DNA of 6,508 nt from Candidatus Woesearchaeota archaeon (GTDB lineage Archaea > Nanobdellota > Nanobdellia > Woesearchaeales > DSVV01). The stretch lies in contig JACRKI010000024.1 of NCBI GenBank assembly GCA_016215305.1, positions 1 to 6,508 of the forward strand. Reading direction: 5' to 3'. Positions 1 to 5,549 of this stretch are shown here, piece by piece. Position 1 is the first letter of the stretch; every line of letters starts with the position of its first letter. The notes beneath the pieces were generated by a model that saw nothing but the letters and a program-made list of their open reading frames with translations, was not told where the DNA came from and did no database searches. The position numbers and the translations under genes were made by a program.

Positions 1-564
1 ACTTATACGCCTTGTTAATAATTCAGTACCAATGTCTCTTCGAAAGTCAAACACATGCACTTCTCCATCTCCCTTTGCTGCATTGACCATTCCAGTTAGC
101 GCACTTAATGGATTAAAGAGTTGATGAAGAGAATTTTGACAGACCACTACATCAAACCCGTTATTTAACTCTAAGGGGAGAGAGTATACTGATGCTGAAA
201 CAAAGTTCATTCTTCCTTGACATATTTCTGTTTTGTATTTCTCATTTACATGCGCAATCATCTCAACTGATGGATCTACACCCACTACTAAAGCTGCACC
301 AGCGTTCATGAGTTCTCGACATAAATAACCCGGACCAGGACCTATTTCCAAAACTTTTTTTCCTCCTATACTCCCACGGAGACTTTGCCGAAGTTCTTCA
401 ACAACAAGACCTGGATCTGAATTCTCAGGGTAATCACATGCATGATTGTATCGTACTGCATCATTTCCATCAACTTCTTCAGTGGGTTCGCAAACGCGAA
501 TATTAAGATTTACTTTTTTGATAAATTGATCTATTAATACCTCAATATCTGGTGGGTCATTCAT
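1..564 (-). CDS. Class I SAM-dependent methyltransferase (C-terminal part cut off by the window edge)
   Basis: The reading frame is open from ATG at 564 to position 1 with no stop, giving 188 N-terminal residues. Motif I of the Rossmann-fold methyltransferases is clear at residues 71-81 (VLEIGPGPGYL), the SAM-binding loop. The acidic end of strand 2 follows at 95-99 (GVDPS, D97), which should bind the SAM ribose. Residues 137-148 (FDVVVCQNSLHQ) match motif IV, and 169-174 (VHVFDF) looks like the next core strand. The first 65 residues or so are an acidic N-terminal extension. A stop codon lies in frame at 601-603, so the start must be downstream of it; ATG 564 is preferred over GTG 575 and ATG 558 is out of frame. 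The substrate cannot be read from the sequence. The gene is divergent from the Lrp-like regulator, which could control it. Membership of the superfamily is nearly certain; nothing more specific is supported. Confidence 0.9.
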   Translation of the reverse strand, partial: MNDPPDIEVLIDQFIKKVNLNIRVCEPTEEVDGNDAVRYNHACDYPENSDPGLVVEELRQSLRGSIGGKKVLEIGPGPGYLCRELMNAGAALVVGVDPSVEMIAHVNEKYKTEICQGRMNFVSASVYSLPLELNNGFDVVVCQNSLHQLFNPLSALTGMVNAAKGDGEVHVFDFRRDIGTELLTRRIS

Positions 565-605
565 TTTCTTCACATCCGTTTCATTATTTTTTTCTGTTCT
601 TCATC

Positions 606-641
606 CCTTATACAGCAATATAGCACACCACCTTCTTATAC
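606..641 (-). promoter_or_regulatory. Candidate TATA boxes for the methyltransferase gene
   Basis: On the minus strand GTATAAGG (613-606) and GTATAAG (641-635) are two TATA-like elements 28 bases apart. The nearer one would place transcription start near 583, leaving a leader of about 20 bases before ATG 564. No strong Shine-Dalgarno site is visible in that leader; the best candidate is a weak GGATGTGA about 8 bases upstream of the ATG. Which of the two boxes is used cannot be decided from the sequence. Confidence 0.4.
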
Positions 642-645
642 TTTC

Positions 646-653
646 TTGCGCAA
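646..653. promoter_or_regulatory. Short palindrome, possible Lrp-family operator
   Basis: TTGCGCAA is a perfect 8-base palindrome in the divergent intergenic region, about 20 bases upstream of the TATA box of the Lrp-like gene and just upstream of the methyltransferase boxes. Lrp/AsnC regulators often bind near their own promoter, so this is a plausible operator. It is short and could occur by chance. Confidence 0.25.
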
Positions 654-670
654 TATTCAATAATTCTCCA

Positions 671-684
671 AAAAATATATAAAT
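671..684 (+). promoter_or_regulatory. TATA box of the Lrp-like gene
   Basis: An A-rich stretch (a possible BRE) runs into TATATAAAT at 676-684. Transcription start is expected 25-27 bases downstream, near 704-706. That leaves a leader of only 7-9 bases before ATG 713, with no room for a Shine-Dalgarno site, so translation should be essentially leaderless. Confidence 0.65.
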
Positions 685-712
685 TCCTGTAGATCATTCA
701 ACTTTGAGACCT

Positions 713-1162
713 ATGAAAGACATTCAACCTCGACTTATCGACTTGTTCAAGAAAGGATACTGCACCCCGCAGATTGCTGTTATTGCAAAAAAACTCAAAG
801 AACCCGCAACGACGATTCATTACAACATTAAACGGCTCGAAAAAGAAGGAGCTATCAAAGCATACAAGGCTGTGTTTGATTACAAAAGAATTGAGGAAGG
901 ATTTTGCGCGTTTGTTCTTATCAGCTTGTCTCCTGACGAATATGGCAATCCAGAGAAGATTGCAAAAGAACTTTCTAGACATCATGAAATTGAAAGTGTT
1001 GATATTGCAACCGGCGATTGGGAAATGATTGTCAAAGTCAGAACAAAAGATCAGGACGCATACTACGAACTTGTCAAGAATGTTATTTCTCGAAAAGGAG
1101 TTATCAAAATCAAAACATTGACTTCTTTGAAACAAGTGAAGACTGAGTTTGTGGAGTTGTGA
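713..1162 (+). CDS. Lrp/AsnC-family transcriptional regulator
   Basis: A 149-residue protein, the usual length for this family. Residues 1-60 form the winged helix-turn-helix: helices around 18-28 (TPQIAVIAKKL) and the recognition helix around 32-45 (ATTIHYNIKRLEKE), then the wing GAIKAYKAVFDY. Residues 63-146 fit the RAM/AsnC ligand-binding and dimerisation domain, with the characteristic turn TGDWEMIVKV at 100-109, equivalent to the G-x-[WY]-D effector-pocket segment. Such proteins are DNA-binding dimers or octamers that respond to amino acids or related metabolites; the ligand here is unknown. TTG at 704 is an alternative in-frame start that would add three residues. ATG 713 was chosen because near-leaderless archaeal transcripts favour ATG. 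The gene is divergent from the methyltransferase and convergent with the toxin gene. Family call is confident, regulon unknown. Confidence 0.9.
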   Translation: MKDIQPRLIDLFKKGYCTPQIAVIAKKLKEPATTIHYNIKRLEKEGAIKAYKAVFDYKRIEEGFCAFVLISLSPDEYGNPEKIAKELSRHHEIESVDIATGDWEMIVKVRTKDQDAYYELVKNVISRKGVIKIKTLTSLKQVKTEFVEL

Positions 1163-1183
1163 ATATGAAAGAATAATAAGATG

Positions 1184-1591
1184 CTACAACGGTTTTCTTT
1201 TTATTTCTTTGATACTATCAAAATCCGCGTCATCAGTTATAAACAAATTTGTATTATTTCTAAGCGCGGTAATTATGTGGATTGCATCACGCGGTTTTAA
1301 TGCTTGATATTTCTTCATAAGTTGCATTGCATCAAAGAGGATGTGTTTATCAACAGCAACAATTTCAAGATTATCAAACTTAAAAATTTCCAAACATTCT
1401 TGGATGGCAAAAGCCCTATCTCTTGTTTCTTTTATTAGTGCCCAGGAAACTTCATCTATTGTTAATGCGCTTGTTATGCCCCGGAATTTCCCAAGATTCA
1501 TATCTTTAAGAATTGCCAATGCTTTACCTGATCTTTGATCTTTATGAAGAACGGGAAAGATAAAAATATTTGCATCAAGATAAACAACCAT
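1184..1591 (-). CDS. vapC: PIN-domain ribonuclease toxin of the VapC type
   Basis: The 135-residue protein is a complete single PIN domain. The acidic metal-binding residues expected for a Mg2+-dependent RNase are all present: D6 in YLDANIFI, E47 in TIDEVSW, D102 in KPRDAIHI, and D120/D121 with D123 in FITDDADFD. VapC toxins usually cleave tRNA or rRNA and stop translation until neutralised by the partner VapB; the target here is unknown. The gene starts 6 bases after the stop codon of the AbrB-type antitoxin gene, the normal antitoxin-first arrangement, and should be made from the same mRNA by translational coupling since no clear Shine-Dalgarno site precedes ATG 1591. No catalytic residue is missing, so the toxin is probably functional. 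It ends 21 bases from the convergent regulator gene. Confidence 0.92.
   Translation of the reverse strand: MVVYLDANIFIFPVLHKDQRSGKALAILKDMNLGKFRGITSALTIDEVSWALIKETRDRAFAIQECLEIFKFDNLEIVAVDKHILFDAMQLMKKYQALKPRDAIHIITALRNNTNLFITDDADFDSIKEIKRKPL
1193..1210 (+). terminator. T-rich stretch, possible terminator of the Lrp-like gene
   Basis: Starting 30 bases after the lrp-like stop codon, the + strand is almost pure T (TTTTCTTTTTATTTCTTT), as in archaeal poly-T termination. It overlaps the 3' end of the convergent vapC gene, where it encodes basic residues. The call rests on composition and position only. Confidence 0.4.
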
Positions 1592-1597
1592 AAAAAA

Positions 1598-1852
1598 CTA
1601 CTCTTCATACTGTGAATAATACAATTTGTTCCAATCTATTTTTTGTGGAGCAGGCTTCTTCTTTTTTAGTGCAGAGGCATATCTTTCTAACGCTGCAAGT
1701 CCTTCCTCTCTTTTCTTAAGAATTATTCTCTCTTCTTCTACATCAAAAACAAGCATTGTAAATGGACGAAGATGAAACTTATCTCTGATTGGTTTTGGTA
1801 TAACTATCTGACCTTTTTCACCAATAGTTGCTTGTAATTGAATTCCTACCAT
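1598..1852 (-). CDS. vapB: AbrB/SpoVT-type antitoxin (VapB/MazE-like)
   Basis: An 84-residue protein with an N-terminal swapped-hairpin AbrB DNA-binding domain: residues 8-30 include GEKGQIVIPKPIRDKFHL, the family signature of a beta strand, the Ile/Val-Pro turn and a helix starting R-D-K-F. The next strand, around 33-48, includes VFDVEEERIILKKR. The C-terminal tail from about 50 is charged and rich in Lys, Pro and aromatics, as expected for the flexible part that wraps over the PIN toxin. It should neutralise the downstream toxin and, as a complex, repress its own promoter. ATG 1852 lies about 28 bases from the centre of a TATA box, so the mRNA is likely leaderless. A 6-base inverted repeat surrounds the start codon. 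The pairing with the adjacent toxin is strongly supported by the 6-base gap. Confidence 0.92.
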   Translation of the reverse strand: MVGIQLQATIGEKGQIVIPKPIRDKFHLRPFTMLVFDVEEERIILKKREEGLAALERYASALKKKKPAPQKIDWNKLYYSQYEE

Positions 1853-1861
1853 TAAGTAGGA
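1844..1861. promoter_or_regulatory. Inverted repeat over the vapB start, probable autoregulatory operator
   Basis: TCCTAC (1844-1849) and GTAGGA (1856-1861) are perfect inverted arms around the 6-base spacer CATTAA, which contains the reverse complement of the ATG start codon. The site covers the expected transcription start and start codon of a leaderless operon, where a bound VapBC complex would block both polymerase and ribosome. VapB autoregulation through palindromes is well known; use of this particular one is inferred. Confidence 0.45.
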
Positions 1862-1875
1862 TTAAAGCATACTGG

Positions 1876-1885
1876 TATATAAAAC
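1876..1885 (-). promoter_or_regulatory. TATA box of the vapBC operon
   Basis: On the minus strand GTTTTATATA (1885-1876) is a good archaeal TATA box. Its centre is about 28 bases upstream of ATG 1852, which predicts transcription start at or within a base or two of the start codon. Confidence 0.65.
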
Positions 1886-1889
1886 TTTT

Positions 1890-1945
1890 GCTAAAATAAA
1901 AAATAATTAAAAAAGAAGAAAAAAGAAATTAAAAAAACAAAAAAA
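1890..1945 (-). terminator. Poly-T terminator region after the 191-residue membrane protein
   Basis: Directly after the stop codon of the membrane protein gene the minus strand carries several T runs of 5-7 bases (reading TTTTTTTG, TTTTTTTAATTTC, TTTTTTCTTC and so on) over about 55 bases, with no stable hairpin. This is the usual form of archaeal intrinsic termination. It separates this gene from the vapBC promoter immediately downstream. Confidence 0.6.
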
Positions 1946-2521
1946 TTATCCGAAAAACTTTTCCCGTTTCTGGATGACAAAGACAACTAATGCAAACACA
2001 ACCACCAGCACAATAAACGCTGGAATTGATCTCGTGTCAAAGTATTGCATTGTTGAAATGAACACTGCTGCTGCTGAACCAACAAAGAATCCAATCTTGA
2101 TCGGCGTGTCAAACGCAATAAGCATGACTAACACTAATGTCAAGACAGCAACTGCAAGCGTAGAAACATATTTCCAGATATCATACTGTCTTTTCGCATC
2201 GTCATACGCTTTCTGCTCTGTCTGCTGGTCTGCAACACATTGATCGCGTTTTTCCACCATCGCAGTTTGCTCTTGCGCATTATAACATTTGTCTGTCTGA
2301 CTATATTGAATATAAGCATAGCAATCTTTATACTGACCAGGATAATTATAATCCGCATAATTTGGAAGGAAGGTCTGCACCCCAACAAACACCAACGGAA
2401 CATACAAGAAAATGACGATGACTGTATACACTAATTTACTCCACGAAAATCCGCTCCAACGAGATTGCTTTTGTTCTAATGACTTTTCTGTTATTTGTTT
2501 TGTTGTTTGTTTTTTTGCCAT
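1946..2521 (-). CDS. Four-helix membrane protein of unknown function with a cysteine-containing outer loop
   Basis: A 191-residue protein that I do not recognise. The N-terminus (residues 1-29) is Lys/Gln/Thr-rich and basic. Hydrophobic segments lie at about 30-50, 119-137, 141-160 and 166-183, and the C-terminus (QKREKFFG) is basic. The positive-inside rule puts both ends in the cytoplasm and the 52-118 loop outside. That loop is rich in Tyr, Gln and Asp, has three cysteines (C67, C79, C95), so one disulfide is possible, and a helical Gln/Glu/Lys-rich stretch around 84-116. No catalytic motif is visible. ATG 2521 was chosen because a stop codon lies 39 bases upstream in the same frame and there is no other standard start between. 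The only strong Shine-Dalgarno site, at 2568-2575, is about 46 bases too far upstream and points to a different frame. Confidence 0.7.
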   Translation of the reverse strand: MAKKQTTKQITEKSLEQKQSRWSGFSWSKLVYTVIVIFLYVPLVFVGVQTFLPNYADYNYPGQYKDCYAYIQYSQTDKCYNAQEQTAMVEKRDQCVADQQTEQKAYDDAKRQYDIWKYVSTLAVAVLTLVLVMLIAFDTPIKIGFFVGSAAAVFISTMQYFDTRSIPAFIVLVVVFALVVFVIQKREKFFG

Positions 2522-2558
2522 AATATAAATTCCAACATTCGCAACTTCTGTTGCTCAT
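2436..2558 (-). other. Possible 40-codon small or leader ORF overlapping the membrane protein start
   Basis: ATG 2558 follows a strong Shine-Dalgarno site by 9 bases and opens a 40-codon frame (beginning MSNRSCECWNLYYGKK) that ends at TAA 2436-2438. The frame is +1 relative to the membrane protein and overlaps its first 86 bases. The peptide has two cysteines and many Asn/Lys residues and resembles nothing I know. It could be a small protein, a leader peptide whose translation carries ribosomes to ATG 2521, or the true N-terminus of the membrane protein separated by a frameshift in the T7 run at 2510-2516. Removing one base there would join the two frames. Coding status is uncertain. Confidence 0.3.
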
Positions 2559-2567
2559 GAAGAATTT

Positions 2568-2575
2568 ATCACCTC
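2568..2575 (-). promoter_or_regulatory. Strong Shine-Dalgarno site (GAGGTGAT)
   Basis: Eight bases complementary to the archaeal 16S rRNA 3' end, directly after an A10 run on the minus strand (2585-2576). The spacing is 9 bases to ATG 2558 but 46 bases to the membrane protein ATG at 2521, so it appears to drive the small overlapping frame. A weak TATA-like AATATAATT at 2606-2598 would start transcription near 2576, just ahead of this site. Confidence 0.6.
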
Positions 2576-2614
2576 TTTTTTTTTTGAATTATTCTTGAAT
2601 TATATTCTGCTTTA

Positions 2615-3067
2615 TTACAAAAATTCTTTTCTCGCACTTGTCCAATGATAGCCAACCATTGCCATTGCCATTGGAAACGCGGAGAGCAGGAAAAAGATTT
2701 GCGCATAGGGAAAGACATACCCCAATAAAATGAGAGAGACTGCTGCCCCAAGAATGCCGCCAACTGCTGCTTTTCTGAAACATCCTTTTTGCTTTTTCCA
2801 TTTACTGACAATAAATAAAGCGAAGATTGTTCCTGCGATAACGCCAATAAACCAGCCAACTACTCCTGACACTTCATATCCTGTTGCATATCCCCAATGC
2901 AAATTCGGCGAGTACGCGCCAATAGGAAGCGCAATGAGCATTCCCACCACACCAAGAAGCAACGCAAACAGAAGACTGAGGAGAATTTCTATCACTAATC
3001 CTTTTGAAGAGCAAAATGAGTTTGGATTTTTTCTTTTGACTGTTTTTTTGTTTTGTCTCTTTGCCAT
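2615..3067 (-). CDS. Small four-helix membrane protein of unknown function
   Basis: A 150-residue protein without a recognised family. The N-terminus is very basic (MAKRQNKKTVKRKN). Hydrophobic segments lie at about 24-48, 66-88, 100-119 and 122-140. A basic cytoplasmic loop at 89-99 (KWKKQKGCFRK) separates helices 2 and 3. Helices 1-3 are rich in Gly and Ala (GVVGMLIALPIGAY, GWFIGVIAGTIFAL, GGILGAAVSLILLG), which suggests tight helix packing. The positive-inside rule predicts both ends inside, the same topology as the neighbouring 191-residue protein but without its cysteine loop. ATG 3067 was chosen over GTG 3070 because it lies 26 bases from the centre of a strong TATA box and fits a leaderless mRNA. 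The gene follows the endoQ stop by 39 bases but has its own promoter there. Function unknown. Confidence 0.75.
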   Translation of the reverse strand: MAKRQNKKTVKRKNPNSFCSSKGLVIEILLSLLFALLLGVVGMLIALPIGAYSPNLHWGYATGYEVSGVVGWFIGVIAGTIFALFIVSKWKKQKGCFRKAAVGGILGAAVSLILLGYVFPYAQIFFLLSAFPMAMAMVGYHWTSARKEFL

Positions 3068-3088
3068 CACTGTTTTTTTAGTTTTGTG

Positions 3089-3097
3089 ATATATATA
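3089..3097 (-). promoter_or_regulatory. TATA box of the 150-residue membrane protein gene
   Basis: TATATATAT on the minus strand (3097-3089), preceded by the purine-containing stretch CCCAAAGC that could act as BRE. The centre is 26 bases from ATG 3067, the spacing expected for a leaderless archaeal transcript. The element sits in the short gap after the endoQ stop codon, so this gene can be expressed independently of endoQ. Confidence 0.65.
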
Positions 3098-3106
3098 GCT
3101 TTGGGT

Positions 3107-5485
3107 TTAGGACATAAAATCCTGCAATCCTGTCTGTCTTTTTTTCAAACTCGCTGCAACCTTCTGCTGTTCTTCTGCATTTTCTTGTTTTGCTTTTTCA
3201 TCCAGCATCGGAATTCCATAGACGCCATCATACCCGCCTTTGACTTCGATTCTTCCTTCACGATTCTTTTTCAGGATTTCTGCGAACTCTGGACTCGTGA
3301 GTTCTTCAAGCACATCAATCGGGGTTTTCATCAGCACATCCAACTCTGTCCGCTCTTTTGTGACGACTTTGTTAAAAATTTCCCACACTGTTTTTGTCGC
3401 AACTGCTTTTTTATGGAACTGCGACAACAATTCTGAGAGAGGAATTAATGAATGATAGGGTTTTGCATTTTCTGGTTTGTATCCTAATGGACGATTCGCC
3501 AACTCTTCAATCCTCTGATCCACTCCAACAGTGAGCTGCTTGCCGCACTTTGGGCACATATTTTTCAAGCTTTTTGCCTCTTCAGGACCGACGGAGAAAT
3601 TGCACAAGCGATGACCAGTGAGATGATACTTTCCTAAATTTGGATTGACTTCAATCGTGCCTTTGAGTCCATTTCCGGTTTCCAACGCTTTCGCAAGATT
3701 ATTAAAATTTGGTTCGATGTCAAGCAATGTTGCTTCTCTTCCCAGTCTCCACGGCCAAAAACTATGCGTATCTGAACAGCTGATTAAGTTGATGTTGTCT
3801 AATTCTTTCACCCGCCAATTCATTTCCGGATCTGAATTACCACACCATACAGGAATTCCATTTCTTCTTACATAAACTACTTTATTAGGAACTGATACAC
3901 AATACACTGCTCCTTCAAAGTCCACCCATTTCTCAATATAACCATATTTTTTAATAGTTGAAGGGATTATTGCATGAGTATTATGTCTAATAAAATAAAT
4001 AACCCATGAATCATTTCTTTGCTTGTATATTTTTTTTGAATTTGGACTTTTGAATGGAGTCCCCTTTTTATTGTGAAGTTTATAATATGCAGAGATTCCT
4101 ATTTTTAAGGCTATTTCCTGAAGATCATCACGTAACTTAATTGAAGTTGTGGTGGCTGATAGTCCTTTTCCTGCTCTGCCATAAACATGACCATCACCTT
4201 TGATATAATATTCTAGTAAAATTTCCAATAACTCTTTTGAAAGAGCTTTAATACCGCTTGGAATGAATTTATCATAGCACTTTCCAAATTCTTTAAGATA
4301 AATAAATAATTGATAATCTCTTACTCTTAATGTATATATCTTTTTATTATAATAAGTTGTATACCCAAATTTTTCTAAGATATCTTTCATTTCAAAAATA
4401 AGAGATTCTTTAGTATTTGATACACAAACGTTGTAATCACCATTTTTTCCCTTACTTGTCCATCCTTCAGCTATCCAAAATCCAAAAAATTTTAACCAGT
4501 CCGTAATCGGAAATCTTTTTTCACTTTTTTTTCTGGACCCATTATAAAATTTACTTCCATGTTTTATATTAACAGCAGGAAGTTTAAAATATTCTTTTTG
4601 CTCCCCAATCCATCGTCCATCTTTCTTAAATCTTTTCGATTTACCAAAGAGAAACTCCGCTTCTTTTAGAAAAAAAGGTTTAGGATTTCTAAAATCGCAA
4701 GTAGTCACAAAGAGACGATGATTGGGAGTTACAAATAAATCTACTCTTTTTGTCTTTAACTTGTACATTTTTCCATTATATTCATCCTTAAATATTTTTT
4801 TAGGATGCTGAAATTCAATAATGTTACTCACACTATTTAATGTACATATCGCATCTGCAGACGTAACTTTTGAGAAAGGTTTCCATCCATTACTCGTTAA
4901 CACATCAGTCTCTTCATCGTAACAAGACAAACCAGTTTCAACCGCATGGACATTCTTTATCTGATCCTGAAACGCGTCTTTGATGCTGTCAAACCCACCG
5001 TTTGCACCGTACAAACCGAACCATGGTGTCCAGCAATGCGCGGGAATGACTTGAATTCTCTCATCTATTGCTTTCATCTTTTCCACTAATTCCGGGCACG
5101 GAATCTTGAAAATTGGTCTGCCATCATAATCCACTCTTCCTCTGCTCAAAAAGAATTTTGTGATTTCATCGACCGCCTGAAAACTTGGCGCGAAAATAAG
5201 ATTGTGAATTTTTCTTCCTTTGTTATTGTGCGTGTAAATCAAAGAAATTTCTGTCTGGAGCACAAAATTGAATCCTGTTTTTGTCTGAAAAAAGCCAGAA
5301 TCTTTTTCTGTTTCTGCCAGATTTGTTTTTAATTCCTGAATCCATTTTGGATGCGTAAAATCTCCTGTGCCTAAGAGATTGACTCCTTTTATTTTTGCCC
5401 ACTTTTCGAGATTTTTGACATCCAAATCTTTCGAACATGCTCTCGAATATTTACTGTGAATGTGCATGTCTGCAATGAAGTTCAT
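3107..5485 (-). CDS. endoQ: Endonuclease Q (PHP-domain DNA repair endonuclease) interrupted by an intein
   Basis: The 792-residue precursor has two parts. Residues 1-187 and 551-792 form the host protein (429 residues after splicing, the usual size of archaeal EndoQ), and 188-550 are an intein. EndoQ cuts DNA 5' of deaminated bases such as uracil and hypoxanthine. PHP metal-binding motifs are visible: H8/H10 in MHIHSKYS, D42/H45 in GTGDFTHP, E79, H94, H150 in PAHCWTP, and D572/H574 in CSDTHSFWPWRLGR. The family motif ETGLS/SDPEMNWR is rejoined by splicing. After it comes a zinc-finger-like region with C628, C644 and C647 (MCPKCGK) and H625; a fourth cysteine is not seen. The C-terminus QTGLQDFM (784-791) resembles a PIP box for PCNA binding. 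ATG 5485 is the only possible start, as TGA lies in frame just upstream. No strong Shine-Dalgarno site precedes it. Assignment to the EndoQ family is from motif recognition and is quite firm. Confidence 0.9.
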   Translation of the reverse strand: MNFIADMHIHSKYSRACSKDLDVKNLEKWAKIKGVNLLGTGDFTHPKWIQELKTNLAETEKDSGFFQTKTGFNFVLQTEISLIYTHNNKGRKIHNLIFAPSFQAVDEITKFFLSRGRVDYDGRPIFKIPCPELVEKMKAIDERIQVIPAHCWTPWFGLYGANGGFDSIKDAFQDQIKNVHAVETGLSCYDEETDVLTSNGWKPFSKVTSADAICTLNSVSNIIEFQHPKKIFKDEYNGKMYKLKTKRVDLFVTPNHRLFVTTCDFRNPKPFFLKEAEFLFGKSKRFKKDGRWIGEQKEYFKLPAVNIKHGSKFYNGSRKKSEKRFPITDWLKFFGFWIAEGWTSKGKNGDYNVCVSNTKESLIFEMKDILEKFGYTTYYNKKIYTLRVRDYQLFIYLKEFGKCYDKFIPSGIKALSKELLEILLEYYIKGDGHVYGRAGKGLSATTTSIKLRDDLQEIALKIGISAYYKLHNKKGTPFKSPNSKKIYKQRNDSWVIYFIRHNTHAIIPSTIKKYGYIEKWVDFEGAVYCVSVPNKVVYVRRNGIPVWCGNSDPEMNWRVKELDNINLISCSDTHSFWPWRLGREATLLDIEPNFNNLAKALETGNGLKGTIEVNPNLGKYHLTGHRLCNFSVGPEEAKSLKNMCPKCGKQLTVGVDQRIEELANRPLGYKPENAKPYHSLIPLSELLSQFHKKAVATKTVWEIFNKVVTKERTELDVLMKTPIDVLEELTSPEFAEILKKNREGRIEVKGGYDGVYGIPMLDEKAKQENAEEQQKVAASLKKRQTGLQDFMS
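3836..4924 (-). mobile_element. Intein with LAGLIDADG homing endonuclease inserted in endoQ
   Basis: The insert codes for 363 residues (188-550 of the precursor). Block A starts at C188 (CYDEETDVLTSNGW), the first splicing nucleophile. Block B is VTPNHRLFV with T253 and H256. The endonuclease has two LAGLIDADG motifs: 331-341 (LKFFGFWIAEG, acidic E340) and 423-433 (LLEYYIKGDGH, acidic D431), with the block D-like KFIP at 406-409, so both catalytic acids are present. Block F is VYCVSVPNKVVYV (527-539), and block G ends WCGN with N550; the +1 residue is Ser. The penultimate residue is Gly (G549) instead of His, and block F has Cys (C529) at the common Asp. Hand counts of sampled 60-base lines give 18-30% G+C here against 42-53% in host lines, which points to separate origin. 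The exact junction follows from the conserved host motif ETGLS-SDPEMN. Confidence 0.93.
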
Positions 5486-5489
5486 AAAA

Positions 5490-5527
5490 CAAAATCTTCA
5501 CATTTGCTTCGCTCATGGAAGATTTTG
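5490..5527. repeat. Hairpin-forming inverted repeat just upstream of endoQ
   Basis: CAAAATCTTC (5490-5499) pairs perfectly with GAAGATTTTG (5518-5527). After one bulged A (5500), CAT (5501-5503) can also pair with ATG (5515-5517), leaving an 11-base loop. The structure ends 4 bases before the endoQ start codon and would lie in the 5' leader of its mRNA. It could affect translation initiation or mRNA stability, or act as a protein-binding site. It is not followed by a T run suited to termination. Confidence 0.55.
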
Positions 5528-5549
5528 AGAAAATTCCCATATCAAAAGC

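Noticed and set aside
698..1135. Minus-strand open frame of 145 codons opposite the Lrp-like gene
   Set aside because: The Phe/Asn/Ser-rich translation is typical of antisense reading; the + strand frame gives a full Lrp/AsnC protein with promoter.
2576..2585. T10 run on the + strand as a terminator
   Set aside because: No + strand gene ends nearby; on the minus strand it is an A10 run directly before a Shine-Dalgarno site.
2569..2859. Two other minus-strand frames (to 2859 and to 2801) inside the small membrane protein gene
   Set aside because: They are out-of-frame readings of the 150-residue gene, which has the better start, promoter and hydrophobic pattern.
3053..3436. Plus-strand open frame of 127 codons
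   Set aside because: It runs antisense to the C-terminal part of endoQ and the start of the small membrane gene, is Phe/Cys-rich, and lacks a promoter or ribosome-binding site that I can see.
3836..4924. AT-rich insert as a transposon or group I/II intron
   Set aside because: The frame is open through both junctions, the insert starts with Cys and ends with Asn before Ser, and it carries Hint blocks; no terminal repeats or intron RNA features were seen.
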